Of a stretch of 55,798 nucleotides of DNA, positions 35,755-44,585 are shown in pieces; position 1 is the first letter of the stretch, and each line of letters begins with the position of its first letter. The position numbers were made by a program, and so were the translations under genes. The stretch spans positions 1 to 55,798 of the forward strand of contig CANBWX010000005.1 of NCBI GenBank assembly GCA_947373225.1, read 5' to 3'. The notes beneath the pieces were generated by a model that saw nothing but the letters and a program-made list of their open reading frames with translations, made no database searches and had not been told where the DNA came from. Source of the stretch: Flavobacteriaceae bacterium (lineage in GTDB: Bacteria; Bacteroidota; Bacteroidia; Flavobacteriales; Flavobacteriaceae).

Positions 35755-37026
35755 TTAGTTGTATTTTTTAAAAATTACACATCCATTTACGTCTCCAAAA
35801 CCAAAACTGGCTTTTGCAATAATATTCAATTCTTTTTTAATTAATTCTTGTGGAATTCGCCTAGCATCAATTATAGCTGTTATATCAGGATTCAAATCTT
35901 CACAATTGATATTAGGAAAAATAAACCCATGATGCAATTGCAAAACTGCGGCAACACTTTCAATACTTCCCGCTCCAGACAAACAATGTCCGATCATTGA
36001 TTTGAGTGAATTTATATAAGGAAAATCTATTCCGCTTCTGTTCAAAGCTTCACTCCAATTTTGAATTTCTAAAGTATCTTTCGTCGTGGCGGTCAAATGT
36101 CCGTTGATAGTATCAATTTCATTTGGATGAATTCCAGCATTATTAATTGCATCTTGAATACATTTTTGCACCGCAACAGAATTTGGCGCAGTCATAGTTC
36201 CTTGACCTCGTTGCCCTCCAGAATTTACGTTTCCGCCAAGAACTTCGGCATAAATCTTTGCTCCTCGTGCCAAAGCAGTTTCTAAATTTTCTAAAACCAA
36301 TGCCCCTGAACCACTTCCCGGAACAAATCCTGAAGCGCTTATACTCATTGGTCTTGAACCTTTTTCTGGTGTTTCATTATGCTTAAAAGTACAGACTTTC
36401 ATAGCATCAAAACCGCCCCAAATATAAGGCCCGGAATCGCTTGTACTTCCTGCCAAAATGCGTTCAGCTTGTCCTGATTTTATTCTTTCAAAAGCCATTA
36501 AAATACTTTCGGTTCCAGTTGTACACGCAGATGAATTGGTTGTCACTTGATTTCCTAGACCTAATTTTCCTCCTAAATAAGCGCTCACGCCACTATTCAT
36601 GGTTTGTGCAACGGCTGTACTTCCTAATCTTCGGGTTTGAAAATCATCAATTTTATAGATACTTTCTCGAAATTTATCAATTCCAGAAGTTCCTGTTCCA
36701 AAAATAGTTCCGCTATCCCAATCGGGTTCGTCATTGATTTCCATTGATAATCCTGCATCTTTCCAAGCATCAATTCCAGCAATTACACCATATAAAATCC
36801 CTTTGGAATTAAAATTTCGAAGTTCCAATTCGGAGAAATAATTCAATGCTAATTCTGTCGAAATTTCAGGTTTTCCAGCTATTTGACAAGAAAATTGCAA
36901 TCGTTCTAATTCTGCATCGTGCTTTATCCCCGAAATTCCATTTTTTAAGGCATTGGTAAACGCATCAAGCCCACCTCCATTTGGAGCAACAATACCAAGA
37001 CCTGTAATCACGACACGTTTATTCAT
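35755..37026 (-). CDS. Beta-ketoacyl-ACP synthase (FabF/KAS II-like)
   Basis: 423 residues, standard KAS length. The Cys-His-His site is complete: Cys168 in NSSACTTGTES, His310 in INGHLTATTKDTLE and His347 in MIGHCLSGAGS. It should condense malonyl-ACP with an acyl-ACP. In this operon it probably builds the acyl starter for the type III PKS rather than serving general fatty acid synthesis. A palindromic repeat (37038-37113) lies between it and the next upstream gene. Confidence 0.93.
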   Translation of the reverse strand: MNKRVVITGLGIVAPNGGGLDAFTNALKNGISGIKHDAELERLQFSCQIAGKPEISTELALNYFSELELRNFNSKGILYGVIAGIDAWKDAGLSMEINDEPDWDSGTIFGTGTSGIDKFRESIYKIDDFQTRRLGSTAVAQTMNSGVSAYLGGKLGLGNQVTTNSSACTTGTESILMAFERIKSGQAERILAGSTSDSGPYIWGGFDAMKVCTFKHNETPEKGSRPMSISASGFVPGSGSGALVLENLETALARGAKIYAEVLGGNVNSGGQRGQGTMTAPNSVAVQKCIQDAINNAGIHPNEIDTINGHLTATTKDTLEIQNWSEALNRSGIDFPYINSLKSMIGHCLSGAGSIESVAAVLQLHHGFIFPNINCEDLNPDITAIIDARRIPQELIKKELNIIAKASFGFGDVNGCVIFKKYN

Positions 37027-37037
37027 GTTTTTTATTT

Positions 37038-37113
37038 TTTTGTCATTTCAACGAAGGAGAAATCACATTAGTTGCTCTCGTTATTTGATTTCTCCTTCGT
37101 CGAAATGACAAAA
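37038..37113. repeat. Dispersed palindromic repeat, copy 1
   Basis: Arms 37038-37065 and 37086-37113 (28 bases each, one mismatch) around a 20-base centre TTGCTCTCG-containing loop. The same sequence family recurs at 50438-50543. It sits inside the polyketide operon, between the KAS and FabZ-like genes. It has the look of a mobile or amplified intergenic element of Flavobacterium (REP/MITE-like), and would form a strong RNA hairpin in the transcript. Confidence 0.85.
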
Positions 37114-37122
37114 CAGAAAGAT

Positions 37123-37554
37123 TCATATTAGAACTCCAGCTATTATTCCGCTACAAACTTCTTCTCCACTCTCGTTTATCGTCTTGACTTTGCATTTCAA
37201 TTTTCCAAATCTAAAATAAATTTTCTCTGAAATTACAGTTACTTTTTCTCTTGGAAATACAGGTTTTAAAAACTCTATATCCGTTGATGATAAAGCAATT
37301 GAAGTATTTATATTAAACTCATTATTTAATAAAAAAATTCCCAAACAAACTAATCCAATTTGTGCCATAACTTCAGTCAAAATAACCCCAGGGGTGACCG
37401 GTTTTTCCTTGAAATGACCTTTATAAAAATCTAAATTTTCATCAAAAGTATAGGTTCCTTCCACTCCATTTTCATCTATATGCAGTAATTCATCCACAAA
37501 TAAAAAGGGTTTGGAATATGGTAATTTAGATATAATTTCTTCCTTGGTCATCAA
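37123..37554 (-). CDS. FabZ-like hotdog dehydratase
   Basis: 143 residues. DFYKGHFKEKPVTPGVILTEVM contains the FabZ/FabA active-site pair His47 and Glu61. It should dehydrate a 3-hydroxyacyl-ACP. Both MM codons at the start are possible (37554 or 37551). With KAS and ACP it supplies part of a fatty-acid-like elongation cycle; a ketoreductase and enoyl reductase are not encoded in the operon and would have to be shared with primary metabolism. It follows the PKS gene by 8 bases. Confidence 0.83.
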   Translation of the reverse strand: MMTKEEIISKLPYSKPFLFVDELLHIDENGVEGTYTFDENLDFYKGHFKEKPVTPGVILTEVMAQIGLVCLGIFLLNNEFNINTSIALSSTDIEFLKPVFPREKVTVISEKIYFRFGKLKCKVKTINESGEEVCSGIIAGVLI

Positions 37555-37562
37555 TATTTTAT

Positions 37563-38615
37563 TTAAAATCGCAACAAAACTTTTTGAGCTGAAAACCCAG
37601 GACCAAAACTCAACATCAATCCTATTTCGTCTTTATTTGGTTTTTTATCCATAATTTGTTCCAAAACATATAAAACTGTAGCACTCGACATATTTCCGTA
37701 CGATCGCAAAACTTCTTTAGTGTCGTCTATGTTTTTTCCTAAATCAGAAAATAAATTCTCGACGGTTTGAACAATTTTTTTGCCACCAGGATGAAAAATT
37801 AAATGGTTCAAATCCTCCATTTTCAGATTATTTTTATCTAAAAAAGGATTAATAATGTCAGGAAAGTGATTTGAAATTGTAACCGGAACATCAATATCCA
37901 AAATCATTTGCAAGCCTGAATTGGTGAGTTTGAATCCCATAAGATGTTCCGCATCATAAAAATGATACATTTCTTCATCCAAAATTTCTGGTCCTTCATC
38001 ATCATCATGTGATGAAAGCAAAACACAAGCCGCTCCATCACCAAAAATTGCGGCGCTCACAATATTAGCCATCGAAAAATCATCGAGTTGAAAAGTGGCC
38101 GTTGGACTTTCGACAGCAATAACAGCTGCTCGTTTTCCTGGATTTGCTTTCAAGAAGTTTTTGGCATAAATAATCCCCGAAATTCCTGCTGCACATCCCA
38201 TTTCGGTTACTGGAAGCCGAACAATATCCTGCCGTAATTTCAGTTTATTGATTAAATAAGCGTCCAAAGACGGAATCATAATTCCAGTGCAACTTACTGT
38301 AATGATATAATCTAAATCTTCGGGATTCCAATTGGATTTAGCCAATGCTTTTTCCAACACTTTTGTCCCTAATTGAATCACTTCGCGAACGTAAATGTCA
38401 TTTCTTTCTTCAAATGAAGTATTCGAAAAAACTTCGATTGGATCCATAATAGAATACCTTTTATCTACCGCAGCTCCTTCGAAAATTTTCTTAACTTTCT
38501 TAATAAAACGAGAATCTTGACCAATAAGCCAAGCGTCAAGAAAGGGAATGATTTCCTCCGTAGTTCTGGAATATTTAGGTAATTGCTTAGAAACAGATTT
38601 GATTTTTACACTCAT
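37563..38615 (-). CDS. Type III polyketide synthase (chalcone/stilbene synthase family)
   Basis: 350 residues from the ATG at 38615, which has a good AGGAG just upstream and overlaps the methyltransferase stop; the longer start at 38666 would run inside the upstream gene. Catalytic triad Cys141 (TEMGCAAGISG), His275 (FHPGGKK) and Asn308 (YGNMSSAT), plus LSFGPGFSAQK near the end, the GFGPG-type loop of chalcone synthases. Bacterial relatives extend a fatty acyl starter with malonyl-CoA to alkylresorcinols or alkylpyrones. A methyltransferase and a FAD oxidoreductase precede it, as in known phenolic-lipid operons. Confidence 0.92.
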   Translation of the reverse strand: MSVKIKSVSKQLPKYSRTTEEIIPFLDAWLIGQDSRFIKKVKKIFEGAAVDKRYSIMDPIEVFSNTSFEERNDIYVREVIQLGTKVLEKALAKSNWNPEDLDYIITVSCTGIMIPSLDAYLINKLKLRQDIVRLPVTEMGCAAGISGIIYAKNFLKANPGKRAAVIAVESPTATFQLDDFSMANIVSAAIFGDGAACVLLSSHDDDEGPEILDEEMYHFYDAEHLMGFKLTNSGLQMILDIDVPVTISNHFPDIINPFLDKNNLKMEDLNHLIFHPGGKKIVQTVENLFSDLGKNIDDTKEVLRSYGNMSSATVLYVLEQIMDKKPNKDEIGLMLSFGPGFSAQKVLLRF

Positions 38616-39334
38616 TTTTTCTCCTCTTTTTTTACAATCCATTGGTAACGAAAAGCCCATTTCCATTGAATTTTATAATTAGTAAAGTTTAATTTTTTTG
38701 AAAAATTTACTAATTCTTCCTTTTTAAATCCTCTTAATATTGAAACTAATCCATCTTCTCGCGACATGGCATTCAACTGAAAAACGAAACATAAAACTTG
38801 AAATAACCGATACGCTAAAGCACTTCGATGCAAGTCATTTATCACAATTCCAACTCTCGAATTGGTATTAAAAACAGTCATTAATTGTATAATTTCATCG
38901 TCTTTAAAATGATGTAATGTCAATGTACATAACACAATATCATACTTTAATTCGGTGAAAGCCTTCTCAAAAACATCTTCGCATTGATACGTTATATTGG
39001 GATAATTTTCGGATAGAGATTGAGCGTGTTTTATCGTAAAATTATTGGCATCAATTCCTATTAATCGAAAATTCAAATTATGTTTTAAACCATAATTCGC
39101 TAATGTTCGCAACATATCTCCGTTGCCACAACCAATATCAACAATTACAATTTCGGATTGTTTAGGAATATTCACAACCAGATCTTGAACTGCTTGTAAA
39201 GTTAGTTGGTTTCCGCCCAAGAGCTGATTTATTTTTGCAATTTTATCCAATGCATCACTTAAGATTTCACCTTCCATGGCAAAATCATCCATTATTTCAG
39301 GCTCATCCGATCTAAATTTTGTATTTATAAACAT
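38612..39334 (-). CDS. Class I SAM-dependent methyltransferase
   Basis: 240 residues. The SAM-binding loop VIVDIGCGNGDMLR and the later CTLTLHHFKDDEI are of the small-molecule methyltransferase type (UbiE/COQ5-like). It overlaps the PKS gene by 4 bases and follows the FAD oxidoreductase gene by one base, so all three are translated together. Likely O- or C-methylation of the polyketide. In the phenolic-lipid operons of other bacteria the equivalent enzyme methylates the resorcinol ring; the role here is inferred from that. Confidence 0.87.
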   Translation of the reverse strand: MFINTKFRSDEPEIMDDFAMEGEILSDALDKIAKINQLLGGNQLTLQAVQDLVVNIPKQSEIVIVDIGCGNGDMLRTLANYGLKHNLNFRLIGIDANNFTIKHAQSLSENYPNITYQCEDVFEKAFTELKYDIVLCTLTLHHFKDDEIIQLMTVFNTNSRVGIVINDLHRSALAYRLFQVLCFVFQLNAMSREDGLVSILRGFKKEELVNFSKKLNFTNYKIQWKWAFRYQWIVKKEEKK

Positions 39335-39335
39335 T

Positions 39336-40469
39336 TCATGATTTTAAAATTATTGGCTTGCCATGCGTTTTCCGAATGATTTTTGGCAACATGAATGGAA
39401 ATATAATCAATAATTGCATAAGAATGGAAGCTAATTTTTCATGCTGCACTATTTTCGACAAAAAACGTCCCATTGCAAGTCTGTTTTTAAAATTCGAATT
39501 CCACTGTTGAATATATTTTTCTTCTAATTCTTTTCTGGAATTAATCCTATTGTCTAAAAAATCAATAATTAATTCAGAAGCTATTTTTGCACTATGAATT
39601 GCCATTGCCATTCCGTTTCCACACAAAGGATGAATTAATCCAGCAGTATCGCCAATCATCAAAATATGATTTTCGACAGTGGCTTTTTTCTCGAAACAAA
39701 TTTGGCTTATTGTTAATGGCTTTTCGAAAAGCAAGGTGCTAATTTCGAAAATTGATTTCAAATTTGGATTTTGACACATTACTTTCGATTGAAATTCTTC
39801 TATATTTTTATGTTTTTTAAAAGTTTCATAATCAACCAAATAACAGATGTTAATTATGTTATTTTCAACATTCGAAACACCACAATAACCACCTTCAAAA
39901 TTATGTAATCCAACTAAATTAGCTGAAAATTTTCCAGAATAATGTGCTTTTATGGCTAACCAAGGTGATTTCTTTTGAATGAAATCGCGATTGAGTTTTT
40001 GATCGATATTCGAACGTTTTCCAAAGGCTCCAATTGCAATTTTCGACTTTAATTTTAAATTATTGGAAGTAGAAACATGAAATTGGTTTTCGACAAATTG
40101 AATGTCAATTACTGAATCTTGTATAATTCGGCAACCATATTCTACAGCTTTTTCGGATAGATAATTATCTAATACGTAACGACTTATTCCAAATCCTCCA
40201 AGAGGTAATTCGCACGAAATGACTTTTCCTTTTGTATTCGAAAATTCTAATTTATCTATATTTGAAGGTTTTAAGTCGGAAATTTTTAATCCTAAATATT
40301 CAAAATAAGGTAAAACTTCATTCGAAATATATTCTCCGCAAACTTTGTGTTTCGGAAATTCATTTTTTTCAATAAGGATAACCTTCAATCGTGATTTCGA
40401 TAAATGAATGGCACTTGTAAGACCTGCTAATCCTCCGCCAATAATTACAACATCTGAATTTGCTCCCAT
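39336..40469 (-). CDS. FAD-dependent oxidoreductase (geranylgeranyl-reductase/hydroxylase-like)
   Basis: 377 residues. GGGLAGLTSAIHLSKSRLKVILIEK is the FAD-binding Rossmann start, KHKVCGEYISNEVL a conserved segment of the geranylgeranyl reductase family, and MIGDTAGLIHPLCGNGMAMA the second FAD motif. It could hydroxylate or dehydrogenate an aromatic ring, or saturate a chain. First gene of the seven-gene operon. No clear promoter is visible within ~90 bases; an imperfect CAATATTA lies upstream. Confidence 0.85.
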   Translation of the reverse strand: MGANSDVVIIGGGLAGLTSAIHLSKSRLKVILIEKNEFPKHKVCGEYISNEVLPYFEYLGLKISDLKPSNIDKLEFSNTKGKVISCELPLGGFGISRYVLDNYLSEKAVEYGCRIIQDSVIDIQFVENQFHVSTSNNLKLKSKIAIGAFGKRSNIDQKLNRDFIQKKSPWLAIKAHYSGKFSANLVGLHNFEGGYCGVSNVENNIINICYLVDYETFKKHKNIEEFQSKVMCQNPNLKSIFEISTLLFEKPLTISQICFEKKATVENHILMIGDTAGLIHPLCGNGMAMAIHSAKIASELIIDFLDNRINSRKELEEKYIQQWNSNFKNRLAMGRFLSKIVQHEKLASILMQLLIIFPFMLPKIIRKTHGKPIILKS

Positions 40470-40553
40470 AGGCTGGCTAATTTAGTATTTTCCTTAGTAA
40501 CATTTTCAATATTACCATTACTTTATATATTGTTGAAGATTTTAGAAATAAAA

Positions 40554-40585
40554 AAAGGCAAAATAGAAATTTCTACTTTGCCTTT
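40554..40585 (-). terminator. Terminator after ilvC
   Basis: AAAGGCAAAATAGAA (40554-40568) and TTCTACTTTGCCTTT (40571-40585) pair with one mismatch; on the minus strand the stem is followed by a T-run. It ends the branched-chain amino acid operon before the polyketide operon begins. Confidence 0.8.
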
Positions 40586-40609
40586 AATCACAATAATTCA
40601 GGATTACCC

Positions 40610-40643
40610 CACTTAACTTTCCAACTCCTTTTCAAGTTAAGTG
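40610..40643. repeat. Inverted repeat between ilvC and the polyketide operon
   Basis: CACTTAACTT (40610-40619) and AAGTTAAGTG (40634-40643), perfect 10-base arms around a 14-base loop TCCAACTCCTTTTC. It is separate from the terminator at 40554-40585 and may be an operator or a second hairpin. Confidence 0.6.
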
Positions 40644-40752
40644 AATGTAAACAACAATATCTTTTGGGGGTCTAATAAGTTTTAACTAATTCAAAATATT
40701 ATAAAAACAAGAGATAAAGGGCGAATCCCAACACACATTGTGTAATATTATA

Positions 40753-42222
40753 TTAACCTATTTTTTTCATTGCAGTCATTGATTCTCTCAACCAAGCTCC
40801 TACTTCTTCGATAGGATGTTGACGAATGCTTTTGTTTACCGCAATAAGAACTGCATTGTCTACTCCGTTTGAAGTTGAAAATGGTTTTCCGATAATTTTA
40901 GTCTCCACTGTTTTCATGAAATCAGTTAATAATGGTTTACAAGCGTGATCGAATAAATAACAACCGTATTCCGCAGTATCAGAAATAATTCTGTTCATTT
41001 CGTATAATTTTTTTCTTGCTACAGTGTTTGCAATCAAAGGCAATTCGTGTAAAGACTCATAATAAGCTGATTCTTCAATAATTCCTGATTCAGTCATAGT
41101 TTCAAAAGCTAATTCAACACCAGCTTTAACCATTGCAATCATCAAAATTCCGTTGTCAAAATATTCTTGTTCCGAAATATGAGCCGCTGTTGGAGCCGTT
41201 TTTTCGAAATTAGTTTCGGCAGTTGCAGCTCTCCAAGTCAATAAATTAACATCATTGTTATCCCAGTCGATCATCATATTTCTTGAAAATTCCCCAGAAA
41301 TAATATCGTCTTGATGTTTTTGGAATAATGGACGCATAATGTCTTTCAATTCTTCAGCAATTTCGTAAGCTTCTATTTTTGAAGGATTGTTCAAACGATC
41401 CATCATATTGGTGATTCCACCATGTTTCAAAGCTTCGGTGATAGTTTCCCAACCGTATTGAATTAATTTTGAAGCATAAGCTGGTTCGATTCCTTTTTCG
41501 ACCATTTTGTCAAAACATAAAATAGAACCTGTTTGCAACATTCCGCAAAGGATTGTTTGCTCACCCATTAAATCTGATTTTACTTCGGCAACAAAAGAAG
41601 AGTTCAAAACTCCTGCTTTATGTCCTCCTGTAGCAACTGCATACGCTTTTGCTTGTTCGAAACCTTCATTATTTGGGTCATTTTCAGGGTGAACCGCGAT
41701 TAATGTTGGTACACCAAAACCTCTTTTATATTCTTCACGAACTTCAGATCCTGGACATTTTGGAGCACACATAATTACTGTGATGTCTTTACGGATTTGC
41801 ATTCCTTCTTCAACGATGTTGAAACCGTGAGAATACGCTAATGTTGAACCATTTTTCATTAATGGCATGATGGCAGTAACTACCGCAGTGTGTTGTTTAT
41901 CAGGTGTAAGGTTACAAACCAAATCAGCCGTTGGAATTAATTCCTCATAAGTTCCCACTTTGAAACCATTATCAGCAGCATTCATATAAGAAGCTCTTTT
42001 TTGAGCAATTGCTTCAGCACGCAAAGCATAAGAAATATCTAAGCCAGAATCTCTCATATTCAAACCTTGATTTAAACCTTGAGCTCCGCAACCTACGATA
42101 ACTACTTTTTTCCCTTTAAGTGCTTCGATTCCGTTTGAAAATTCAGATTGATCCATGAATTCGCAAACGCCTAATTGTTCTAATTGTAATCTAAGTGGTA
42201 ATGAATTGAAATAATTTGCCAT
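40753..42222 (-). CDS. ilvC: Ketol-acid reductoisomerase, class II
   Basis: 489 residues, the long class II form. [21 protein letters not shown] is the NAD(P)-binding loop; the acetohydroxyacid-binding segments include [15 protein letters not shown] and a duplicated C-terminal knotted domain. It converts acetolactate or acetohydroxybutyrate to the dihydroxy acids of valine and isoleucine synthesis, with Mg and NAD(P)H. Final gene of the leuA-ilvC operon, followed by the terminator at 40554-40585. A perfect 16-base tandem repeat (42241-42272) separates it from ilvN. Confidence 0.96.
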   Translation of the reverse strand: MANYFNSLPLRLQLEQLGVCEFMDQSEFSNGIEALKGKKVVIVGCGAQGLNQGLNMRDSGLDISYALRAEAIAQKRASYMNAADNGFKVGTYEELIPTADLVCNLTPDKQHTAVVTAIMPLMKNGSTLAYSHGFNIVEEGMQIRKDITVIMCAPKCPGSEVREEYKRGFGVPTLIAVHPENDPNNEGFEQAKAYAVATGGHKAGVLNSSFVAEVKSDLMGEQTILCGMLQTGSILCFDKMVEKGIEPAYASKLIQYGWETITEALKHGGITNMMDRLNNPSKIEAYEIAEELKDIMRPLFQKHQDDIISGEFSRNMMIDWDNNDVNLLTWRAATAETNFEKTAPTAAHISEQEYFDNGILMIAMVKAGVELAFETMTESGIIEESAYYESLHELPLIANTVARKKLYEMNRIISDTAEYGCYLFDHACKPLLTDFMKTVETKIIGKPFSTSNGVDNAVLIAVNKSIRQHPIEEVGAWLRESMTAMKKIG

Positions 42223-42240
42223 TTTTTAATTTTTAATATT

Positions 42241-42272
42241 TAATAATTGAAAGATTTAATAATTGAAAGATT
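42241..42272. repeat. 16-base tandem duplication in the ilvN-ilvC spacer
   Basis: TAATAATTGAAAGATT occurs twice head to tail (42241-42256, 42257-42272). No regulatory meaning is evident; it probably arose by slippage. Confidence 0.7.
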
Positions 42273-42302
42273 TCATTCGAAATGAAACCCGTAAACTGAA
42301 CT

Positions 42303-42827
42303 CTATTTAAGCTCTTCTAATAATAAGGATGAAATTTCCATCTTTTCTTTGGAAACTGAAATTCTTCCTGAACGTACAAATTGCATGATTCCAAAAGGCT
42401 TTAATTTCTTGTATAATTCTTCAATTTCAGAACGTTTTCCTGATTTTGAAATCACAAAAAAGTCTCTTGAAACGGTTACAATTTCCGAGTGGCTTTCTTT
42501 GATGATGTTTTGTATTTGTCTTTCGTCGAATAATAAGCTGGATTCAATTTTAAAGATTGCACTTTCCAAGAAAATGGTTTCTTCGTCAACATGATAAAAA
42601 GCTTTTACAACTTCGATTTGTTTTTCAATTTGACCTACAATATTTTGAACCCATTTTTCAGTCGTGTCTACTACAATGATGAATCTTGAAATATGTTCAA
42701 TTTCAGATTCGGATACATTTAGACTTAATATATTGATATGGCGTTTCAAGAATATTCCTGATATTCTATTTAGTAAGCCAACGTTGTTTTCTGAATAAAC
42801 AGAAATGGTGAATGTTTTATTTTCCAT
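42303..42827 (-). CDS. ilvN: Acetolactate synthase small (regulatory) subunit
   Basis: 174 residues. An N-terminal ACT domain (FTISVYSENNVGLLNRISGIF, then HINILSLNVS) that binds valine or another branched-chain amino acid, and a C-terminal domain of the small-subunit type. It stimulates and gives feedback inhibition to the IlvB enzyme. It is 4 bases after ilvB, as is usual. Confidence 0.93.
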   Translation of the reverse strand: MENKTFTISVYSENNVGLLNRISGIFLKRHINILSLNVSESEIEHISRFIIVVDTTEKWVQNIVGQIEKQIEVVKAFYHVDEETIFLESAIFKIESSLLFDERQIQNIIKESHSEIVTVSRDFFVISKSGKRSEIEELYKKLKPFGIMQFVRSGRISVSKEKMEISSLLLEELK

Positions 42828-42831
42828 AATA

Positions 42832-44526
42832 TTAGCTTAACCGCATTTCTGAAACCGATGCTCCTGTTGGGATCATTGGAAATACATTATTTTCTTTTTC
42901 TACCATTACTTCAAGGAAATAGGATTCTTTTGAAGCTAACATTTCGGCAACAGCTGCATCCAAATCTTCTCTTTTTGTCACTTTTTTTGATTTTATATGA
43001 TAGCCTTCGGCAATTGCAACAAAATTTGGATTTGTCATAATCGTTGAAGCATATCTTTTATCAAAAAATAATTCTTGCCATTGACGCACCATGCCTAAAA
43101 ACTCATTATTAAGAACAACAATTTTTACTGGAACTTTTGTCTGGAAAATGGTTCCTAATTCTTGAATAGTCATTTGAAAACCACCATCGCCAATAATTGC
43201 AACAACTTCACGATTTGGCATTCCCATTTTTGCTCCAATAGCAGCTGGTAATGCAAATCCCATTGTTCCTAATCCTCCCGATGTAATATTACTTTTTGTC
43301 GAATTAAATTTGGCATAACGGCAAGCAAACATTTGGTGTTGCCCTACGTCTGAAACCATAATTGCATCTCCATTCGAATGTTTGTTAATCATTTCGATGG
43401 TTTCACCCATAGAAATTCCATCGTGTGATGGCGTCAATTCTTCTCCGATAACGGTGTCAAATTCGATTTTATATTTCGCTTTGAATTCGTTGTGCCAAGA
43501 ATTGTGTTTTTTGCTTTCGATATTCGGAAGTAATGCTTGCAAAGATTCTTTTACGTCTGCCAAAATTGCTACGGTAGTTTTTACATTTTTATCGATTTCC
43601 GAAGGATCGATTTCAAGATGTATTACTTTAGCTTGCTTGGCATAAGTGGCTAAATTTCCGGTAACACGATCATCAAAACGCATTCCGAGTGCAATTAAAA
43701 CATCGCATTCGTTAGTCAATAAATTAGGACCATAATTTCCGTGCATCCCAACCATTCCCACATTAAGTGGATGTTCTGTTGGCAAAGCTGAAAGTCCTAA
43801 AATTGTCCAAGCAGCAGGAATTCCTGATTTTTCTACCAATGCTTTTAATTCCGCTTCGGCTTCGCCAAGAATAATTCCTTGACCAAATATGATGAACGGT
43901 TTTTTGGCACTATTGATTAAATCCGCAGCTTCTTTTACCTTGTCAAGATTTAAAGTAGGTTTTGGATTGTAGCTTCTAATGCTGGTACATTTTTTATAGC
44001 TAAATTCAATTTCGTCAAACTGAGCATTTTTTGTAATATCTATCAAAACTGGACCTGGACGACCTGATCTTGCAATATAAAAAGCTTTGGCGATGATCTC
44101 TGGAATTTCGTGAGCTTCGGTAATTTGATAATTCCATTTGGTTACAGGTGTCGAAATTCCTATAATATCTGTTTCCTGAAAAGCATCTGAACCCAATAAA
44201 TGTTTACCCACTTGACCTGTAATGCAAACCATTGGAGTTGAATCTATTTGTGCATCGGCAATACCTGTTACCAAGTTGGTAGCTCCTGGTCCTGAAGTCG
44301 CTATTGCAACACCTACTTTACCAGTAGCTCTTGCAAAACCTTGGGCAGCATGAGTAGCACCTTGTTCGTGACGCACCAAAACGTGATGCAATTGATCTTT
44401 AAATTTATATAATTCGTCATAAACTGGCATTATCGCACCACCTGGGTAGCCATAAACCAAGTCTACTCCTTCTTCTAGTAAACATCGAATAACGGCTTCT
44501 GCGCCTGATATTTTATTATTTTCCAT
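42832..44526 (-). CDS. ilvB: Acetolactate synthase large (catalytic) subunit
   Basis: 564 residues with the three thiamine-diphosphate-enzyme domains. GYPGGAIMPVYDEL and HEQGATHAAQGFARATG near the N-terminus hold the catalytic Glu; the TPP motif GDGGFQMTIQELGTI with Asn in VLNNEFLGMVRQWQ is near the C-terminus. FAD is expected as a structural cofactor. It makes acetolactate from two pyruvates and acetohydroxybutyrate from pyruvate plus 2-oxobutyrate. Confidence 0.96.
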   Translation of the reverse strand: MENNKISGAEAVIRCLLEEGVDLVYGYPGGAIMPVYDELYKFKDQLHHVLVRHEQGATHAAQGFARATGKVGVAIATSGPGATNLVTGIADAQIDSTPMVCITGQVGKHLLGSDAFQETDIIGISTPVTKWNYQITEAHEIPEIIAKAFYIARSGRPGPVLIDITKNAQFDEIEFSYKKCTSIRSYNPKPTLNLDKVKEAADLINSAKKPFIIFGQGIILGEAEAELKALVEKSGIPAAWTILGLSALPTEHPLNVGMVGMHGNYGPNLLTNECDVLIALGMRFDDRVTGNLATYAKQAKVIHLEIDPSEIDKNVKTTVAILADVKESLQALLPNIESKKHNSWHNEFKAKYKIEFDTVIGEELTPSHDGISMGETIEMINKHSNGDAIMVSDVGQHQMFACRYAKFNSTKSNITSGGLGTMGFALPAAIGAKMGMPNREVVAIIGDGGFQMTIQELGTIFQTKVPVKIVVLNNEFLGMVRQWQELFFDKRYASTIMTNPNFVAIAEGYHIKSKKVTKREDLDAAVAEMLASKESYFLEVMVEKENNVFPMIPTGASVSEMRLS

Positions 44527-44585
44527 TGATTGTTTTTCTTTTTAAATAGTTGAAAACTCTTTGGTTTCAACTCTTCATTTTTTAT

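Noticed and set aside
37563..38666. Longer start for the type III PKS at 38666
   Set aside because: It would overlap 55 bases of the methyltransferase gene and add non-conserved residues, whereas 38615 has a good AGGAG and a 4-base overlap.
35003..40469. Flexirubin/dialkylresorcinol (dar) cluster
   Set aside because: The dar clusters use DarA/DarB enzymes and many more genes; the central enzyme here has the chalcone-synthase type Cys-His-Asn site and GFGPG-like loop rather than a FabH/DarB pattern.
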